NCBI GenBank assembly: GCA_016711125.1
Contig: JADJTQ010000001.1
Coordinates: 558,001-622,000, forward strand
Direction of reading: 5' to 3'
Length of the DNA: 64,000 nucleotides
Origin: Saprospiraceae bacterium
Lineage (GTDB): Bacteria > Bacteroidota > Bacteroidia > Chitinophagales > Saprospiraceae
Positions 25,714 to 36,400 of this stretch are shown one piece after another. Each line of letters begins with the position of its first letter. Within the stretch, counting starts at the first letter, position 1. Position numbers and translations under genes: made by a program. Under the pieces are notes generated by a model. The model was given only the letters and a program-made list of their open reading frames with translations. It made no database searches and was not told the DNA's origin.

Positions 25714-28386
25714 TTATTGTACTCTAATTTTGACTGTTGCTGTATTTGTCTGCATATCTGAGTCGGTGACTGTGTAAGTGAATGTATCGTTGCCCATATA
25801 GCCGTTCATGGGATTGTAAGTGAAACTACCGTCCAAATTAACAGTAACCGTTCCACCTTGGGCACTCATGGCATCAAAGTTTGTAACGGACAAGCCTGCG
25901 ATATTATCATCAAAATCATTAAGTAAGACACCGTTGCCAACCAACACATTCAACTGCATATTCATAGTTGCTAAATAGGGATCATCTACCGCTACTGGAG
26001 TGGATTTAAAAGAACCAACTACCATAGTCACAGCTGGGTTATTGACAAGCAAAAGCTGGACACCTTCGTAATCAGCCGCCTGCATATTGTCAACAGTGGT
26101 TTTTAATTGGATACGGTCTCCGATTCCAGCTGTCCCCAAAGGAGGATTATCAATGGTAAGTATATCGGTCATACTGGCTCCGGGCGTGCAGCCTGCAATG
26201 GCCAGATTGAACGTTTGCATTTCGGGACAAGGCCCAACAGTGCTATAGGTTATCGAATAAGGACCACCGGCCGTGCTGGCAGATACATCAATTTGCCCGG
26301 TTGAGGGATTGATGCTTACCTGGGCGGGAGCGCTAAATGTCCCGCCAGTGTTGCCGTCAATGATAGGGGTGGGATCAGAACCCCCTTGACAATAACCTGT
26401 TTTATCATAGTAGAAAGCGGCATTTTCAAGCGGATTAAGCGCAGTCAATGTAGCGGGATCGTCTGCTGAAAGTCCGTTGGCATCTGTCAAAGTGACTGTA
26501 TAGTTGCCTGCCGCCAGGTTGGTTATAGTATAGCTGCCACCTTCTGTTGCAATCTCCGTTCCTGCAGGATTGCCGCTCGATGGGCCGCTCCAACTAACAT
26601 TATAGCCGGGCATACCGCTGTTGGCAGTCACCTGAATATTTCCATTGTTGCCGTTCGTGCAGGTAACGTTGGTAGGTGTCAGTACAATCACTGGTGCCGG
26701 GCAATAGGTGCTACTTCCGGGAACACTCACATTGTCAATGGTCATGGACTCATTGTTGGAGTTGAACTGGGCACATACCTGAATTTGAATGGTATTACCG
26801 GAAAGTCCTGTTTTAGTTACCGTAGCGCTGCCATTTTGGTCCAATCCGCTATTATATTGAATGGTGCCAACCCCGCCACCAGCTATATTGGGCAGAGTGA
26901 TGAAACTCCCGCTGTTTATACTGTATTTAACATTGATGTATTCATCTGCCTGATCGTCAAACCCGACCCAAGCAAGGTCTACCGAGAACTGTGTGGCTGT
27001 ATTCATGCCAATCAATGGGCTGGTCCAGCAGATCTCCTGGTCAAAATCTTCCCCGACCAAAACTCCGCCACTGGTGCGGAAAAAGTCTTCGTTATCGCGC
27101 CCAAAAGCAGCGGGTGGTTGTGGTGCCCAACTACTCATGGACCAGTTCACTGCGGAAAAATCGTCCACGAAGTCGGCTAGATGTCCTTTGTTGGGAATGT
27201 TAAATTGTTCGAGGTAAGCAGTTGCCGAAAGCGTTCCAACCGAGCTGCTCTTGGTAGAACTACAGCCGCTGGCATCAGTGACGGTGACGATATAAGTGCC
27301 TGTCCCAACACCGATTAAATCCTGCGGGTCATTGTCTGGATTTTCAGGGCCGTCGTTGCTCCAGTCGTAGGTATAGCCCGGCACTCCGCCGCTTACGATG
27401 AGGTCTATTTCACCATCCGTCGAACCGACGCAATTGGTACCTAAGACTTGGGAAGAAAGAACCAAGGCTGGCGCGTTTGTTACATTGACGCTCGTGGTTG
27501 CTGAACAAGAAGCTGCATCAGTGACGGTCACGGTATAAGTACCAACAGACAATCCACTCAAATCCTGTGGGTCATTGTCTGGGTTTTCTGGACCGTCATT
27601 GCTCCAGTCGTAGGTGTATCCGGGAGTCCCGGCAGAAACACTCAGGTTGATGGCACCAGAATTGGGATTGCTGCATCCCACCTGGGTGACCACAGTGCTA
27701 AGCAACGGTGCGGCGCAGCCGACAGAGACCCCTGCTTGTGGTACAATGACGTTGTCTATCGTCACCATTTCCGCATTAGCATTGGTAAATACGCAAACCC
27801 TTATTTTGAGACTTGTTCCTGAAATTCCTCCCTGAGTTACGGTAGCACTGCTGGAAAAAGGGCCGAAAGGCCCGTCGAAAAGGTACGCCACTGTGGCACA
27901 GCTATTGCCCCCTACCATATTGGGAACCATAGTGTAAGCGCCGCCATTCAAGCTGTAAAATACTCTGATGTAATCGCCGAGACATCCACCTGCCATTACA
28001 TCCACATCAAATCCAACCCAACTCAAGTCTACTGAAAATGAAACGGTGCCCGCCGTGCTAATATTCATAAGTGGACTATCCCAGCAGACTTCCTGGTCAA
28101 GGTCCACAGACTCCATGACCCCTGCTGCCGTGGTCTGAAAATAATCACTTGGATCCCGGAGATCGGTCGTCGGATCTGGGGGATTAGTCTGACATGTGCC
28201 AGTGGGATCCCATGAAGATAATGTCCAGTTCATGGCCGTGAGGTCATTTACACAATTGAGCAAATAGCCTTTGTTTGGAGTCGAAAAGGTTTCTGAATAC
28301 TGGGCAAGGGTGGTCAATGGAAGACATAAAACAATGGCAATCACCAACAACAACATCGTCCCCAATTTATTAAGGGTTCCATTCAT
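25714..28386 (-). CDS. Secreted SprB-repeat/Big_9 surface protein
   Basis: The 890-residue product has a signal peptide (1-29, ending TTLAQ). Two related globular segments (about 30-215 and 395-565) share the pattern NKGxL, DQEVCW/DQEICW, SVDLxWVGFD, ending in VTIDNV/MTIDNV. Between and after them are SprB-like repeats, each a PGYTYDWSNDGPENPDNDPQ plus GTYTVTVTD unit (two near-identical and one diverged). SprB is the gliding adhesin of Flavobacterium. The C-terminus is a cadherin-like Big_9 domain (VLLNDFDDNIAGLSV, then DGSFTYNPMNGYMGNDTFTY) found also in the neighbouring beta-helix family. No T9SS tail was recognised. It probably shares a transcript with the Calx-beta gene, about 12-60 bp downstream depending on that start. 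Confidence 0.85.
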   Translation of the reverse strand: MNGTLNKLGTMLLLVIAIVLCLPLTTLAQYSETFSTPNKGYLLNCVNDLTAMNWTLSSWDPTGTCQTNPPDPTTDLRDPSDYFQTTAAGVMESVDLDQEVCWDSPLMNISTAGTVSFSVDLSWVGFDVDVMAGGCLGDYIRVFYSLNGGAYTMVPNMVGGNSCATVAYLFDGPFGPFSSSATVTQGGISGTSLKIRVCVFTNANAEMVTIDNVIVPQAGVSVGCAAPLLSTVVTQVGCSNPNSGAINLSVSAGTPGYTYDWSNDGPENPDNDPQDLSGLSVGTYTVTVTDAASCSATTSVNVTNAPALVLSSQVLGTNCVGSTDGEIDLIVSGGVPGYTYDWSNDGPENPDNDPQDLIGVGTGTYIVTVTDASGCSSTKSSSVGTLSATAYLEQFNIPNKGHLADFVDDFSAVNWSMSSWAPQPPAAFGRDNEDFFRTSGGVLVGEDFDQEICWTSPLIGMNTATQFSVDLAWVGFDDQADEYINVKYSINSGSFITLPNIAGGGVGTIQYNSGLDQNGSATVTKTGLSGNTIQIQVCAQFNSNNESMTIDNVSVPGSSTYCPAPVIVLTPTNVTCTNGNNGNIQVTANSGMPGYNVSWSGPSSGNPAGTEIATEGGSYTITNLAAGNYTVTLTDANGLSADDPATLTALNPLENAAFYYDKTGYCQGGSDPTPIIDGNTGGTFSAPAQVSINPSTGQIDVSASTAGGPYSITYSTVGPCPEMQTFNLAIAGCTPGASMTDILTIDNPPLGTAGIGDRIQLKTTVDNMQAADYEGVQLLLVNNPAVTMVVGSFKSTPVAVDDPYLATMNMQLNVLVGNGVLLNDFDDNIAGLSVTNFDAMSAQGGTVTVNLDGSFTYNPMNGYMGNDTFTYTVTDSDMQTNTATVKIRVQ

Positions 28387-28430
28387 TTTCTTTTTTTATT
28401 TATCTTATTCATCGTTTTACATTTGTTGAA

Positions 28431-29096
28431 TCAGCAGTTACAATCGCATAAGGGATAAATACCGCTTTGTTTTTGACGCTTCCCTAAAGATTCGACAGCA
28501 CAACTGGTTTGCGCGGTGCTGGTGGTGGAAAGCTCGACGAAGCTTGCGGTCACAGTGCCGTTGTTTAGGGAAAGAATCTGACCAGTTCCATTGACCGATA
28601 CCTCGTTCACGGTCAAAGTGCCGAGGCCATTGCCGATGTTAATAGTATACAAATAGATGTCCGTACCAGTGAATCCAGCAGGTGGAGTATACAGGAAACC
28701 TCCATTGATGTTGATAATAATCGATCCACCCTGCATCGTAGTAAAGGTGACCGGAGTCACAGTCAATCCTGCAATATTGTCGTCAAAATCGTTTGATAAA
28801 GGGCCACTGCCCGAGGGCACATCGATGCTTACATTGCCTTTACAAGCATAAGTATCGTCAATGGCCAGAGTTGAACTTTTGAAGTTTCCAGGGACCAAAG
28901 TGGTTAACATAATCGTTGTCAGATTAAGTTGTCCACCGCTAGCATCAGTGGAATTACCGGTCTCTGAGATCGTTACTTTATATTGGATCCTGTCGCTTGG
29001 ATCGGTTTCAGCGGAAGTATCATTGTCATTAAAGATTTCATCCGTCTGTGTTGGATCGACGGTCTGTCCATACACAAGAATATTATCCATACACAA
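28431..29096 (-). pseudogene. Deleted, signal-less copy of the beta-helix family (copy A)
   Basis: The frame begins at a TTG (ATG at 29090) and enters directly at YGQTVDPTQTDEIFND, which corresponds to the mature N-terminus of the intact paralogs; the signal peptide is missing. It keeps the repeat domain (RIQYKVTISETGNSTDASGG), the Big_9 domain (SNDFDDNIAGLTV), then jumps at GTLTVNEVSVNGTGQ to a segment that aligns with GTLTISEVSVSGTG of the 33.5-36.9 kb copy. About 130 residues, including the IWFIDNSSVA block, are skipped. The end, GKRQKQSGIYPLCDCNC, has no counterpart. It looks like an internal-deletion derivative, probably unexported. Confidence 0.65.
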
Positions 29097-29115
29097 GAAT
29101 ATTATCCATACACAA
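29068..29115. repeat. 19-bp tandem repeat at the 5' edge of copy A
   Basis: Two full copies of CCATACACAAGAATATTAT (29068-29086 and 29087-29105) and a partial third (CCATACACAA) lie exactly where the signal-peptide codons of copy A should be. Slippage at this repeat may have replaced the original start. Confidence 0.75.
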
Positions 29116-29540
29116 CAAGATTAATTGACAAGAAAAAATAGGCAAGAACTTGGGATCGCTGCATATAGTCTTGCATTTGGGCTTTCGACTCCAATTTAGT
29201 AAATATTTTCTCTACAAGGATTTCATCGAATAAAGAAATGAGTATGTTATATGATCCCTAAAATAGGTAAGGTCTTTTATTTCACTATTTTTCGAAAAAA
29301 ACTGCGACATTTCTAGGTACTGGGAGTGAAGAATGGATCGATGGTTACAATGATGACAAGGTATTCGCAAATACCAAACTAGGAACCATAGGGATCGTTC
29401 CAAAAAAAACGTCGAAATTCTTTGAGTGTAAATTAGAGACAAAGGGTTTCTTTTTCATAATTAATATTTCCTTCAGGACAGTCATTTGTGTTCATATTCC
29501 GGTTCATATCGATAATTGGGATTTGACAAATATTAAGCAT

Positions 29541-29747
29541 TTAAATAGGTGGTGTTGGCAATGGGGTAGTCGCAGGTTGCGGACATGCCGCGCTACCAGG
29601 AGTGTTCGTGAATCCACCACCACCTCCAGCAACATTATTGGTTGCAGAGCAAGTTTCAGCACCAGGGTTCTGACTTTGCTCGTGGGCAGCATCATTATTG
29701 TTTGTAACATTGTTTCCCGTGATGAGTGTGGTGGAAGTAGCAAGGAT
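29541..29747 (-). pseudogene. C-terminal fragment of another beta-helix family protein (copy E)
   Basis: A leftward frame with no good start codon reads ILATSTTLITGNNVTNNNDA, then AGGGGGFTNTPGSAACPQP, and ends at TAA 29541-29543. The ending resembles copy B, whose last residues are GFSGGAACTQP. Upstream (29748-29897) the frame is lost. It is therefore the tail of a further paralog left between copies A and B, a trace of recombination within the family. Confidence 0.55.
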
Positions 29748-29897
29748 TGCATTCTTCGAGTGAGGGGTGACTCGCTTGTCCTTCTGGGGAAGTCACCCAT
29801 TTCACTTGTTTTTCTTTTCAAAACCAAACCGTTGTTTGGGTCGGCAGTGGCAGGTGCCGCTGCGCTGAACACTTGCCATAACAGGAATCAACTTCAT

Positions 29898-32800
29898 TTA
29901 CGGCTGTGTACAGGCTGCACCGCCAGAAAACCCAGATGAATCAAATGTTGCCGTCGAAGCGGAAACAACTGTGTTACGTCCGTTGAGAAAGGCAATTACA
30001 GGAGCGATATCCGTTGCTCCACCTCCATATCCGGGAAGCCGGACAGTACCATCATTCCGCTGACGCACACGAATATCTCCGGCTGCCATAGTCCCACCAA
30101 GTGAATGAGTAAAAGTGTTGCTCAAGGCACCTGCACCGCCAATGTCTGCACAGAGGGAAGATGTATTACCAGGTCCGGTAATGGCGGATTGTGCAAGAAT
30201 TCCTGCAACTGCATTTCCCGTCCCGTCAAGTTCAATATCAATGTTGTTTCCGGTGATGGTGACATTGTTGCTTCCATTGCCATCTTGACCAGTTTGTACC
30301 AGTATGGCACGTTGAGTGCCTGCATAGTCAATTGTGTTGTTGGTGATTGCCACATCCATCGAGCCGCCGCCAGCATTGAAAACCACTATTCCATCGGCAG
30401 TGCGACCGCTCCCTACGGTGATTGTATTGCCGCTCAACGAAGCATCGAAATTGAACCCGTTATCAAATGCAGACCCTAACAGGCTGACCACCACAAAATC
30501 AGCAGAATTGGGACTGCTCAACGAATTGCCAGTAGCGGTCAGTTCTACGGTGCAGTTATCGCCGGCACTGACAGAAAGCTGGTCGTTATTACTGCTCGAG
30601 GTGCTATTTGTAACGGTCAGGTTCATCGTTGCACTGTCGAAGACATCTGCAACAATACCACCGCTGAAATTATTGGACGAATTGGCACTGGAAAATGTGA
30701 TGGTGGCATTCGAAGTTCCACGTATGCCGAACAGGTATCCGCTGCCCTTATTTGCGTTTGTGGCACTTCCACTCGAGATACTTAGATTCAGGGAACCTGA
30801 CTGCATTTGTAGATTCAAATGGTCGTCTCCGCCTGTCGTATTGGGCGTCGCTACAGTGCAGTTAATCGTGGTGTTGGTGATGGCACATGTGCCCGACATA
30901 TTATAAAAATGGATACCGTCTTCGTCCGCTTCATTGCCAACATCCACAATGGAGCTGTTGTTAAGGGTGAAATTAGAGACGTTATTGCCGTTGATTCCTT
31001 GCTCTGCGCCACCGCTGATATTCAGGTTGTCAAGTAAATTAGTGCCGGTTACGTTATGAATGTGAATAGCAGCATTCGTAACGAGGTTGTCTCCTGTCGA
31101 GAGACCGGAGTTGTCAGCATCGAGATCGGAGGTGCCAGCGTTGGTGAAATTCATGTTCTTCAGCGTGATGTTGGTTGCGCTGATGAAGTTTGCTCCTCGC
31201 CCAGTGGTGTTTTGAATCGTGCCACCAGTGCCATCAGTCGTACCCATACCTGTTACTGTAAGCCCTCCACTTGAACCTGTTGTATTCAGAACGATACCAT
31301 TGGCTCCGCCATTTGCAGAAATGCTCTGGAAATTTAAACCACTCGCCCCGATGGTTGTACTCACCACGTTCAACGCTGTTCCAGTTGTGGAATTAATATT
31401 ATTCACTGTCCCTGTCACGTTCACAGTGCCGCCTCCGGTGGCATTGAAGCCCGTGCCACTGGTGGTGGTGAGGTTCATGCCATTACCACCGCCCGAGATG
31501 GGGAAGTTGATAATGCCCCCCGCATTGTTTGTAAGTGAAACAGCGTTTCCCGAAGTCATTGTTATGGTTATCGTGGGATTATTGAAGTTGATGGTACCGC
31601 CATTGCTGTTCTGAATACTAATACCTTGGGTTGTGCTCGACCCTTTCGTGAGGCTACCGGTATTGAAATTCATGGTTCCGGCATCGTGGTTATTGATGGC
31701 GACCATATTGCCGGTACCTGTGCCGAGGGTCATGCTTCCGTTATAGGTAACATTGGCGTCGCTTGAAAGCAAGTTAAAAGCTGAGCCTGACACGCTGTTG
31801 CTCCTCGTAATCGCAGTCCCTGTCCCAAAAGTAAAAGTACCGGTAGAGCCGTTCAGAATATCGATGCCGGCATCACCACCATTGAGAGTGGTCATACCAT
31901 TGAATTGGTAGGTTCCGTCCGCATTGTCAAACTGCAAGCCTGTGCCGTTATTGGCGCTTAAAGTTCCTGTTTGAAACATAACTGTGCCAGTGAGATGTCC
32001 ACCTGATATATTTACGATTGCTGCGTTGCTTGCCTGGATGATGCTACCATTGTATGTGAAAGCGGTTGTGCCTCCATTGATGTTGACCCCTGCCCCGGTG
32101 GGGTTGGTGATGGTTCCACCATTGGCGGTGAAAACACCGGCGCAGCTGGTCAGGTTGATGCCATTGGTGCCGCCGGTGGACGAAATACTGCTGAAAACCG
32201 CGTTCATCGAAGCGCCGCTGCCGTGGCTGGCGTCGAAACCGCCACCGCTGGTATTGTTGATGCTCACATCGCTAACTATCAGGTTGCCCACTGAATTCAT
32301 GCCGGATCGCTGCATCCCGAAATCGGAGCAGGCCCCAACGTCGAAACCTCTTAGCGAGTTATCTGCCGCCAGAGTCACCCCGTCACCTCCTGCATTGGTG
32401 ACAACAGGGCGAGTGCCGTTGATGGCGGGCAAGACAACACTGTGAATAGCCAGCGTAAAGGGCAGGACGTTTGATAGGTTCGCACCGCCCGTGTGCCCCT
32501 CACCGAAAAGCCGCTCGGTGTCAGCCAGCACGATGCCGCTGGAGTAGTTTGCGCCCGTGTGTTCGATGTAAATAACGTTACCAACTGCTGTGGAACCTGA
32601 GTTAAAATCTGCCAGTGATTTGAAGGGCGAATTGCGCCGCCCGTCGCTGGTTGCAGCTACCGAGGAGTTGTCGATAAACCATATCAGGTTACTTACGGTG
32701 ATTGTCACCGTACCAACGTCTATACCGGGGATGGGACCGGCACCATCTACATCGTTGCCGTCGTTGAGCGTGTAGTCGAACGCGTCTGTCCCAATGAAAC

Positions 32801-33035
32801 CTGGTGGAGGAGTATAGCCAAAACTACCGTTGGCACTTATGGTCGCAGAGCCACCATTCGCACTTGCCACCGTTTCGGCCGTGCATAATAATCCGGCGAT
32901 ATTGTCGTCAAAGTCGTTTACAAGAAGTCCATTGATTGCCGGAACACTGATGCCCACATTGCCAGTACAAGCGTAAGAATCTGCAATAGCCAGCGGCGAG
33001 CTTTTAAAGCTACCGGGGACTAAGGTGGTCAACAT
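29898..33035 (-). CDS. Secreted beta-helix surface protein, copy B (main part)
   Basis: These 1,045 residues are the bulk of a secreted protein; signal peptide and start are in the next entry. Order: a Big_9 domain (LLVNDFDDNIAGLLCTAETV, FGYTPPPGFIGTDAFDYTL); the family block NLIWFIDNSSVAATSDGRR followed by PFKSLADF and ERLFGEGHTGG; then a long Gly/Asn/Ser/Thr-rich right-handed parallel beta-helix made of short strand-turn repeats (ITITMTSGNAVSLTNNAGG-like). The end is LPGYGGGATDIAPVIAFLNG then GFSGGAACTQP. Such helices occur in pectate-lyase-like enzymes and in adhesins; no catalytic site is evident, so an adhesin-like or structural role is more likely (inference). One extra G near 33041 restores PDMLTT continuity with the upstream frame. 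Confidence 0.82.
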   Translation of the reverse strand: MLTTLVPGSFKSSPLAIADSYACTGNVGISVPAINGLLVNDFDDNIAGLLCTAETVASANGGSATISANGSFGYTPPPGFIGTDAFDYTLNDGNDVDGAGPIPGIDVGTVTITVSNLIWFIDNSSVAATSDGRRNSPFKSLADFNSGSTAVGNVIYIEHTGANYSSGIVLADTERLFGEGHTGGANLSNVLPFTLAIHSVVLPAINGTRPVVTNAGGDGVTLAADNSLRGFDVGACSDFGMQRSGMNSVGNLIVSDVSINNTSGGGFDASHGSGASMNAVFSSISSTGGTNGINLTSCAGVFTANGGTITNPTGAGVNINGGTTAFTYNGSIIQASNAAIVNISGGHLTGTVMFQTGTLSANNGTGLQFDNADGTYQFNGMTTLNGGDAGIDILNGSTGTFTFGTGTAITRSNSVSGSAFNLLSSDANVTYNGSMTLGTGTGNMVAINNHDAGTMNFNTGSLTKGSSTTQGISIQNSNGGTINFNNPTITITMTSGNAVSLTNNAGGIINFPISGGGNGMNLTTTSGTGFNATGGGTVNVTGTVNNINSTTGTALNVVSTTIGASGLNFQSISANGGANGIVLNTTGSSGGLTVTGMGTTDGTGGTIQNTTGRGANFISATNITLKNMNFTNAGTSDLDADNSGLSTGDNLVTNAAIHIHNVTGTNLLDNLNISGGAEQGINGNNVSNFTLNNSSIVDVGNEADEDGIHFYNMSGTCAITNTTINCTVATPNTTGGDDHLNLQMQSGSLNLSISSGSATNANKGSGYLFGIRGTSNATITFSSANSSNNFSGGIVADVFDSATMNLTVTNSTSSSNNDQLSVSAGDNCTVELTATGNSLSSPNSADFVVVSLLGSAFDNGFNFDASLSGNTITVGSGRTADGIVVFNAGGGSMDVAITNNTIDYAGTQRAILVQTGQDGNGSNNVTITGNNIDIELDGTGNAVAGILAQSAITGPGNTSSLCADIGGAGALSNTFTHSLGGTMAAGDIRVRQRNDGTVRLPGYGGGATDIAPVIAFLNGRNTVVSASTATFDSSGFSGGAACTQP

Positions 33036-33262
33036 ATCGGTGTCACAGTAAGTTGGACACCGTTTGCATCTGAGGAATTACCGGTCTCCGTGATGGTTAC
33101 TTTATAACGGATCTGGTCGCCGGCATCAGCTTTATTAATTGTGCCCAGATCGTTTATGATCTCGTCTGTTTGAGTTGGATTGATAGTTTGAGCCTGAACG
33201 GCGGTACAAAAGTAGCACAGGAAATAAATGAAGAGATAGTTACGCATTGGGCATACGAACAT
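33029..33262 (-). CDS. N-terminal piece of copy B (signal peptide and repeat domain)
   Basis: The frame starts MFVCPMRNYLFIYFLCYF with a signal peptide ending AVQAQ (Met6 is the likelier start). It then reads TINPTQTDEIINDLGTINKA and DQIRYKVTITETGNSSDANG, the DUF11-like domain of this family. The end, TVTPIC, differs from the intact copy C (NVTPDMLTT) only by one lost base, so the stop at 33029 is artificial and the frame continues in the preceding entry. The complete protein would have about 1,120 residues. Confidence 0.78.
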   Translation of the reverse strand: MFVCPMRNYLFIYFLCYFCTAVQAQTINPTQTDEIINDLGTINKADAGDQIRYKVTITETGNSSDANGVQLTVTPIC

Positions 33263-33304
33263 TTGGAAATCAATGGTCGAAATTTAAGGAATTTTCTGTT
33301 TGAT

Positions 33305-33340
33305 CATGGATATCTTTTTTCCAAAAAAAAGATATCCATG
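33305..33340. terminator. Perfect 16-bp hairpin between copies C and B
   Basis: Arms 33305-33320 and 33325-33340 (CATGGATATCTTTTTT and its exact complement) enclose a 4-base loop. It follows copy C by 120 bp and precedes the copy B start by 43 bp. It may terminate the copy C transcript or lie in the copy B leader; the symmetric T/A arms would allow action on either strand. Confidence 0.55.
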
Positions 33341-33459
33341 AATGTTAAAAGAGCAGTCATTTATAACCTATGGTATCTTCCAATCAATATTTCTACAGAC
33401 AGCCTGCGACTTGTTCTTGAATTTTGACTGCTAGATATTTTGTTCCCCGGTTTAGAATT

Positions 33460-36400
33460 TCAGGGCGTTGAATGTGTTGGTGTTAAACAAGTTACACCAA
33501 AGGTGAATACCCCTGCTCCCGATTGTGATATAATCCCAGGTACCGGTGTATTGGCATTCGCACTCCAGTTTGATGAGACCATTGGGCCAACGCCCTGCAA
33601 CAAAACTTCATGCGTTGAAGTAGAAGCTCTTGCTTGAAAATCCCCTATAGCAATCATGGGAACGGTGGTGGCATTATTCGCTACATTGGCACAAAGCTTA
33701 TTGGTAAACATGCTGCCGGAATTTCCTGCCAATGCATGGATAGCATAAAAGCCCATGGATGAAATCGAAACTGTGTTTCCGGTTATGGTTGCATCCAGTC
33801 TGCCGGTACCAGATTGTGCGTTTGCAGTTATGCCGTAATCGTCTGCGCCAGTTACATTATTGTTTTTAATTTCGACTTTGCTATTGCCGTCCCCTTGAGT
33901 AACTACACGAATGCCGGAACCACTACCACCATTGTTTATCACAGTATTACCGTTTATCCTACCCTGAAAAGTAGAAGAAGGAAAAGCAAATATGTTGACG
34001 ACGTTAATTCCTTTGCCCTTGATCGAAGGATTGTTTAAAATATTGAAATCCATATGGGCCGTGTTGTTAGCAACCAAATCAATAGCAGCAGCCAGCCCGG
34101 TACCTGGGTCGAACATACTATTGGTAATATTTACAATACTGGTAGATGTGTTTTCAGTAATGACTTGCAGGCCATTGGTTTTGGGTTGCACAAAGGTCGA
34201 ATTTACAATATTCAATGTCGTACTGCTGCTGCCATAGCTATTAACCTCCAAAGCATCGGCGCCTAATGGTTGAGTTTGATTCATGCCCAAAGTAGAACCG
34301 GTGACAGTGAGGGCCATTGTTTTGCTGGTATTATAAATGACCGCAGCCCGCTCGGCAGGTACAGTCAGGCTGCTATTGGTAATGGCACAGGTTCCGAAAA
34401 GATTCAGGGCATACAAGTCAGCCTCTTCAGTCTGTCCCCCTGCACCACCGTTAATTACCGTACTGTTCAACAATTGGAAGCCGTTCAGTTCCCGGAGGTT
34501 GATACCTTGTTGAGCTGTCCCGTTGATATCCACATTGTCCAGCAAAATACTGGCACCTGTATTCACATAAATAGCCGCATTACAACCAGAATTGTCAGCA
34601 GCATTACATGGGGCGGCATCCAGCGTGTTTGCGTTGACAAACGTCCTGTTTTTGAGGGAAAGGTTAGAAGTATTACTAGCAGATACCCCCCTGGCACTGA
34701 TATTTTGAATGGTGCCGCCAGAACCGTCTGTGGTGCTCAATCCGGTCACAACCAGTCCACCAACGGCCCCGGTATTGTTCAACACAATGCCATTGGTAGC
34801 GCCGTTCGCAGAGATACTTCGAAAATTCAAATTGCTTGCACCTATAGTCGTATTGGATACAGCTAAGGCTGTCCCAGTGGTAGAGGCGATCGTGTTTCCG
34901 GTTCCCTGCACGGTGACTGTGCCACCACCGGTCACATTAAAGCCCGTTCCGCTGGTGGTGCTAATGGTCAGCCCGCCATTGGTGAAGTTGATGGTGGAAC
35001 CGGTATTTGTGGCGATGTTTAAGGCAGTGTTCGTGGTTGTGGTTAACGATTTGCTTGCGCCACTAATGGTCACAGTGCTGTTCGTGTTATTGCTGATAGT
35101 CATCCCCGAACCGGTATCGGTGATATTTCCTGACAAGGTGGTCATACTGCCCGTCTCGTTGTTGAGCACTTGTACGGAAACACCGGCAGAGTTGTTCACT
35201 GTGCCGGTATAAGTAGCGCTGCCCGCGCTTGATGATATGCTCACTGCAGCACTGGCCGAACCCTGTATGCTGCCACCATTGATGCCGATGGTCGCTCCAT
35301 CGTTGTTCGACAGAGCTAAGCACGAACTGCTTGTGCCGTTATTATTGATTGCCACGCTGGCTACTGTCAAGGTACTACCCGTCGTCACGGTGTTGTCGAT
35401 ACCAAAGCCTGTGGTGGCTGAACTAAGCTGGTTATTGATGGTCACTGTTCCGAATTGCCCCGTCTGTTGTCCCCCCGTAATTGCATTGATATATACCCCG
35501 GCGCTGCCCCGGTTGTTCACAGTCACGTTGCCAAAGGTATAGGTGCGACAGTTCTGGATGTTAACTCCACTGCCACCCGTAGTGTTAATGTCGGTCAGAC
35601 CCGATACGGTGAAGCTGCCCGTGCTTGCGTTTAATTCCATCCCATCGCTAAAAATATTGTCGAGATCGAAAGAGGCAAAAGTGAAATTGGCGGAAGTGTT
35701 GGTGATATTCACTCCATCCCCGGAAGTGTTCCCTGATAAGATAGTGGCTCCCGCCGTCATTGTGCCGCCCACTCCGTTGAGGGAAATGAAGGGGGCATTG
35801 TGGGCAGTACTCCCAAGTGTTCCAAAGGTTACGGCCAGGGTGCCACCGTTAAGTACTTCCATTACGCCTCCCGTGCCGCTGACTGACACTTCCGAGATTG
35901 TGAGGGTTCCCACTGTAGTCATGCCTGAATTTTTGAAAGCTGAGCCTGTAGTATTTCCAATGTCGAGCCCTCGCACTGTGTTGTCAGAAGCAAGAGCCAC
36001 ACCGATACCTGTGGCATTGGTGATGACTGGCCTTGTACCGCCAATGGAAGGAAGTGCTATGCTATTGGGTGCCAGGCCAAAAGGTAAAACACTGGACAAA
36101 TTCACCCCACCAGTATGTCCCTCGCCAAAAAGTCTTTCGCTGGTTTGTAAAACTATGCCGTTTGTATAGTTGATGCCGGTATGCTCGATGTAAATGACAT
36201 CGCCCATAGCTGCCGAATTTGCATTGAAATCTGTGAGTGACTTGAACGGTGATGCTCGCCTCCCATCACTGGTGGCCGCTACCGAAGAATTGTCGATAAA
36301 CCAGATCAAATTACTCACCGAAATGGTTACTGTAGACATGTCAATGGCAGGGATAGGGCCACCTACCGGATTACCGTCGTTCAAGGTATACATGTATGTG

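Noticed and set aside
29523..29939. Forward and leftward frames over the copy E fragment
   Set aside because: They are antisense or out-of-frame shadows; only the leftward frame ending at 29541 shows family residues.
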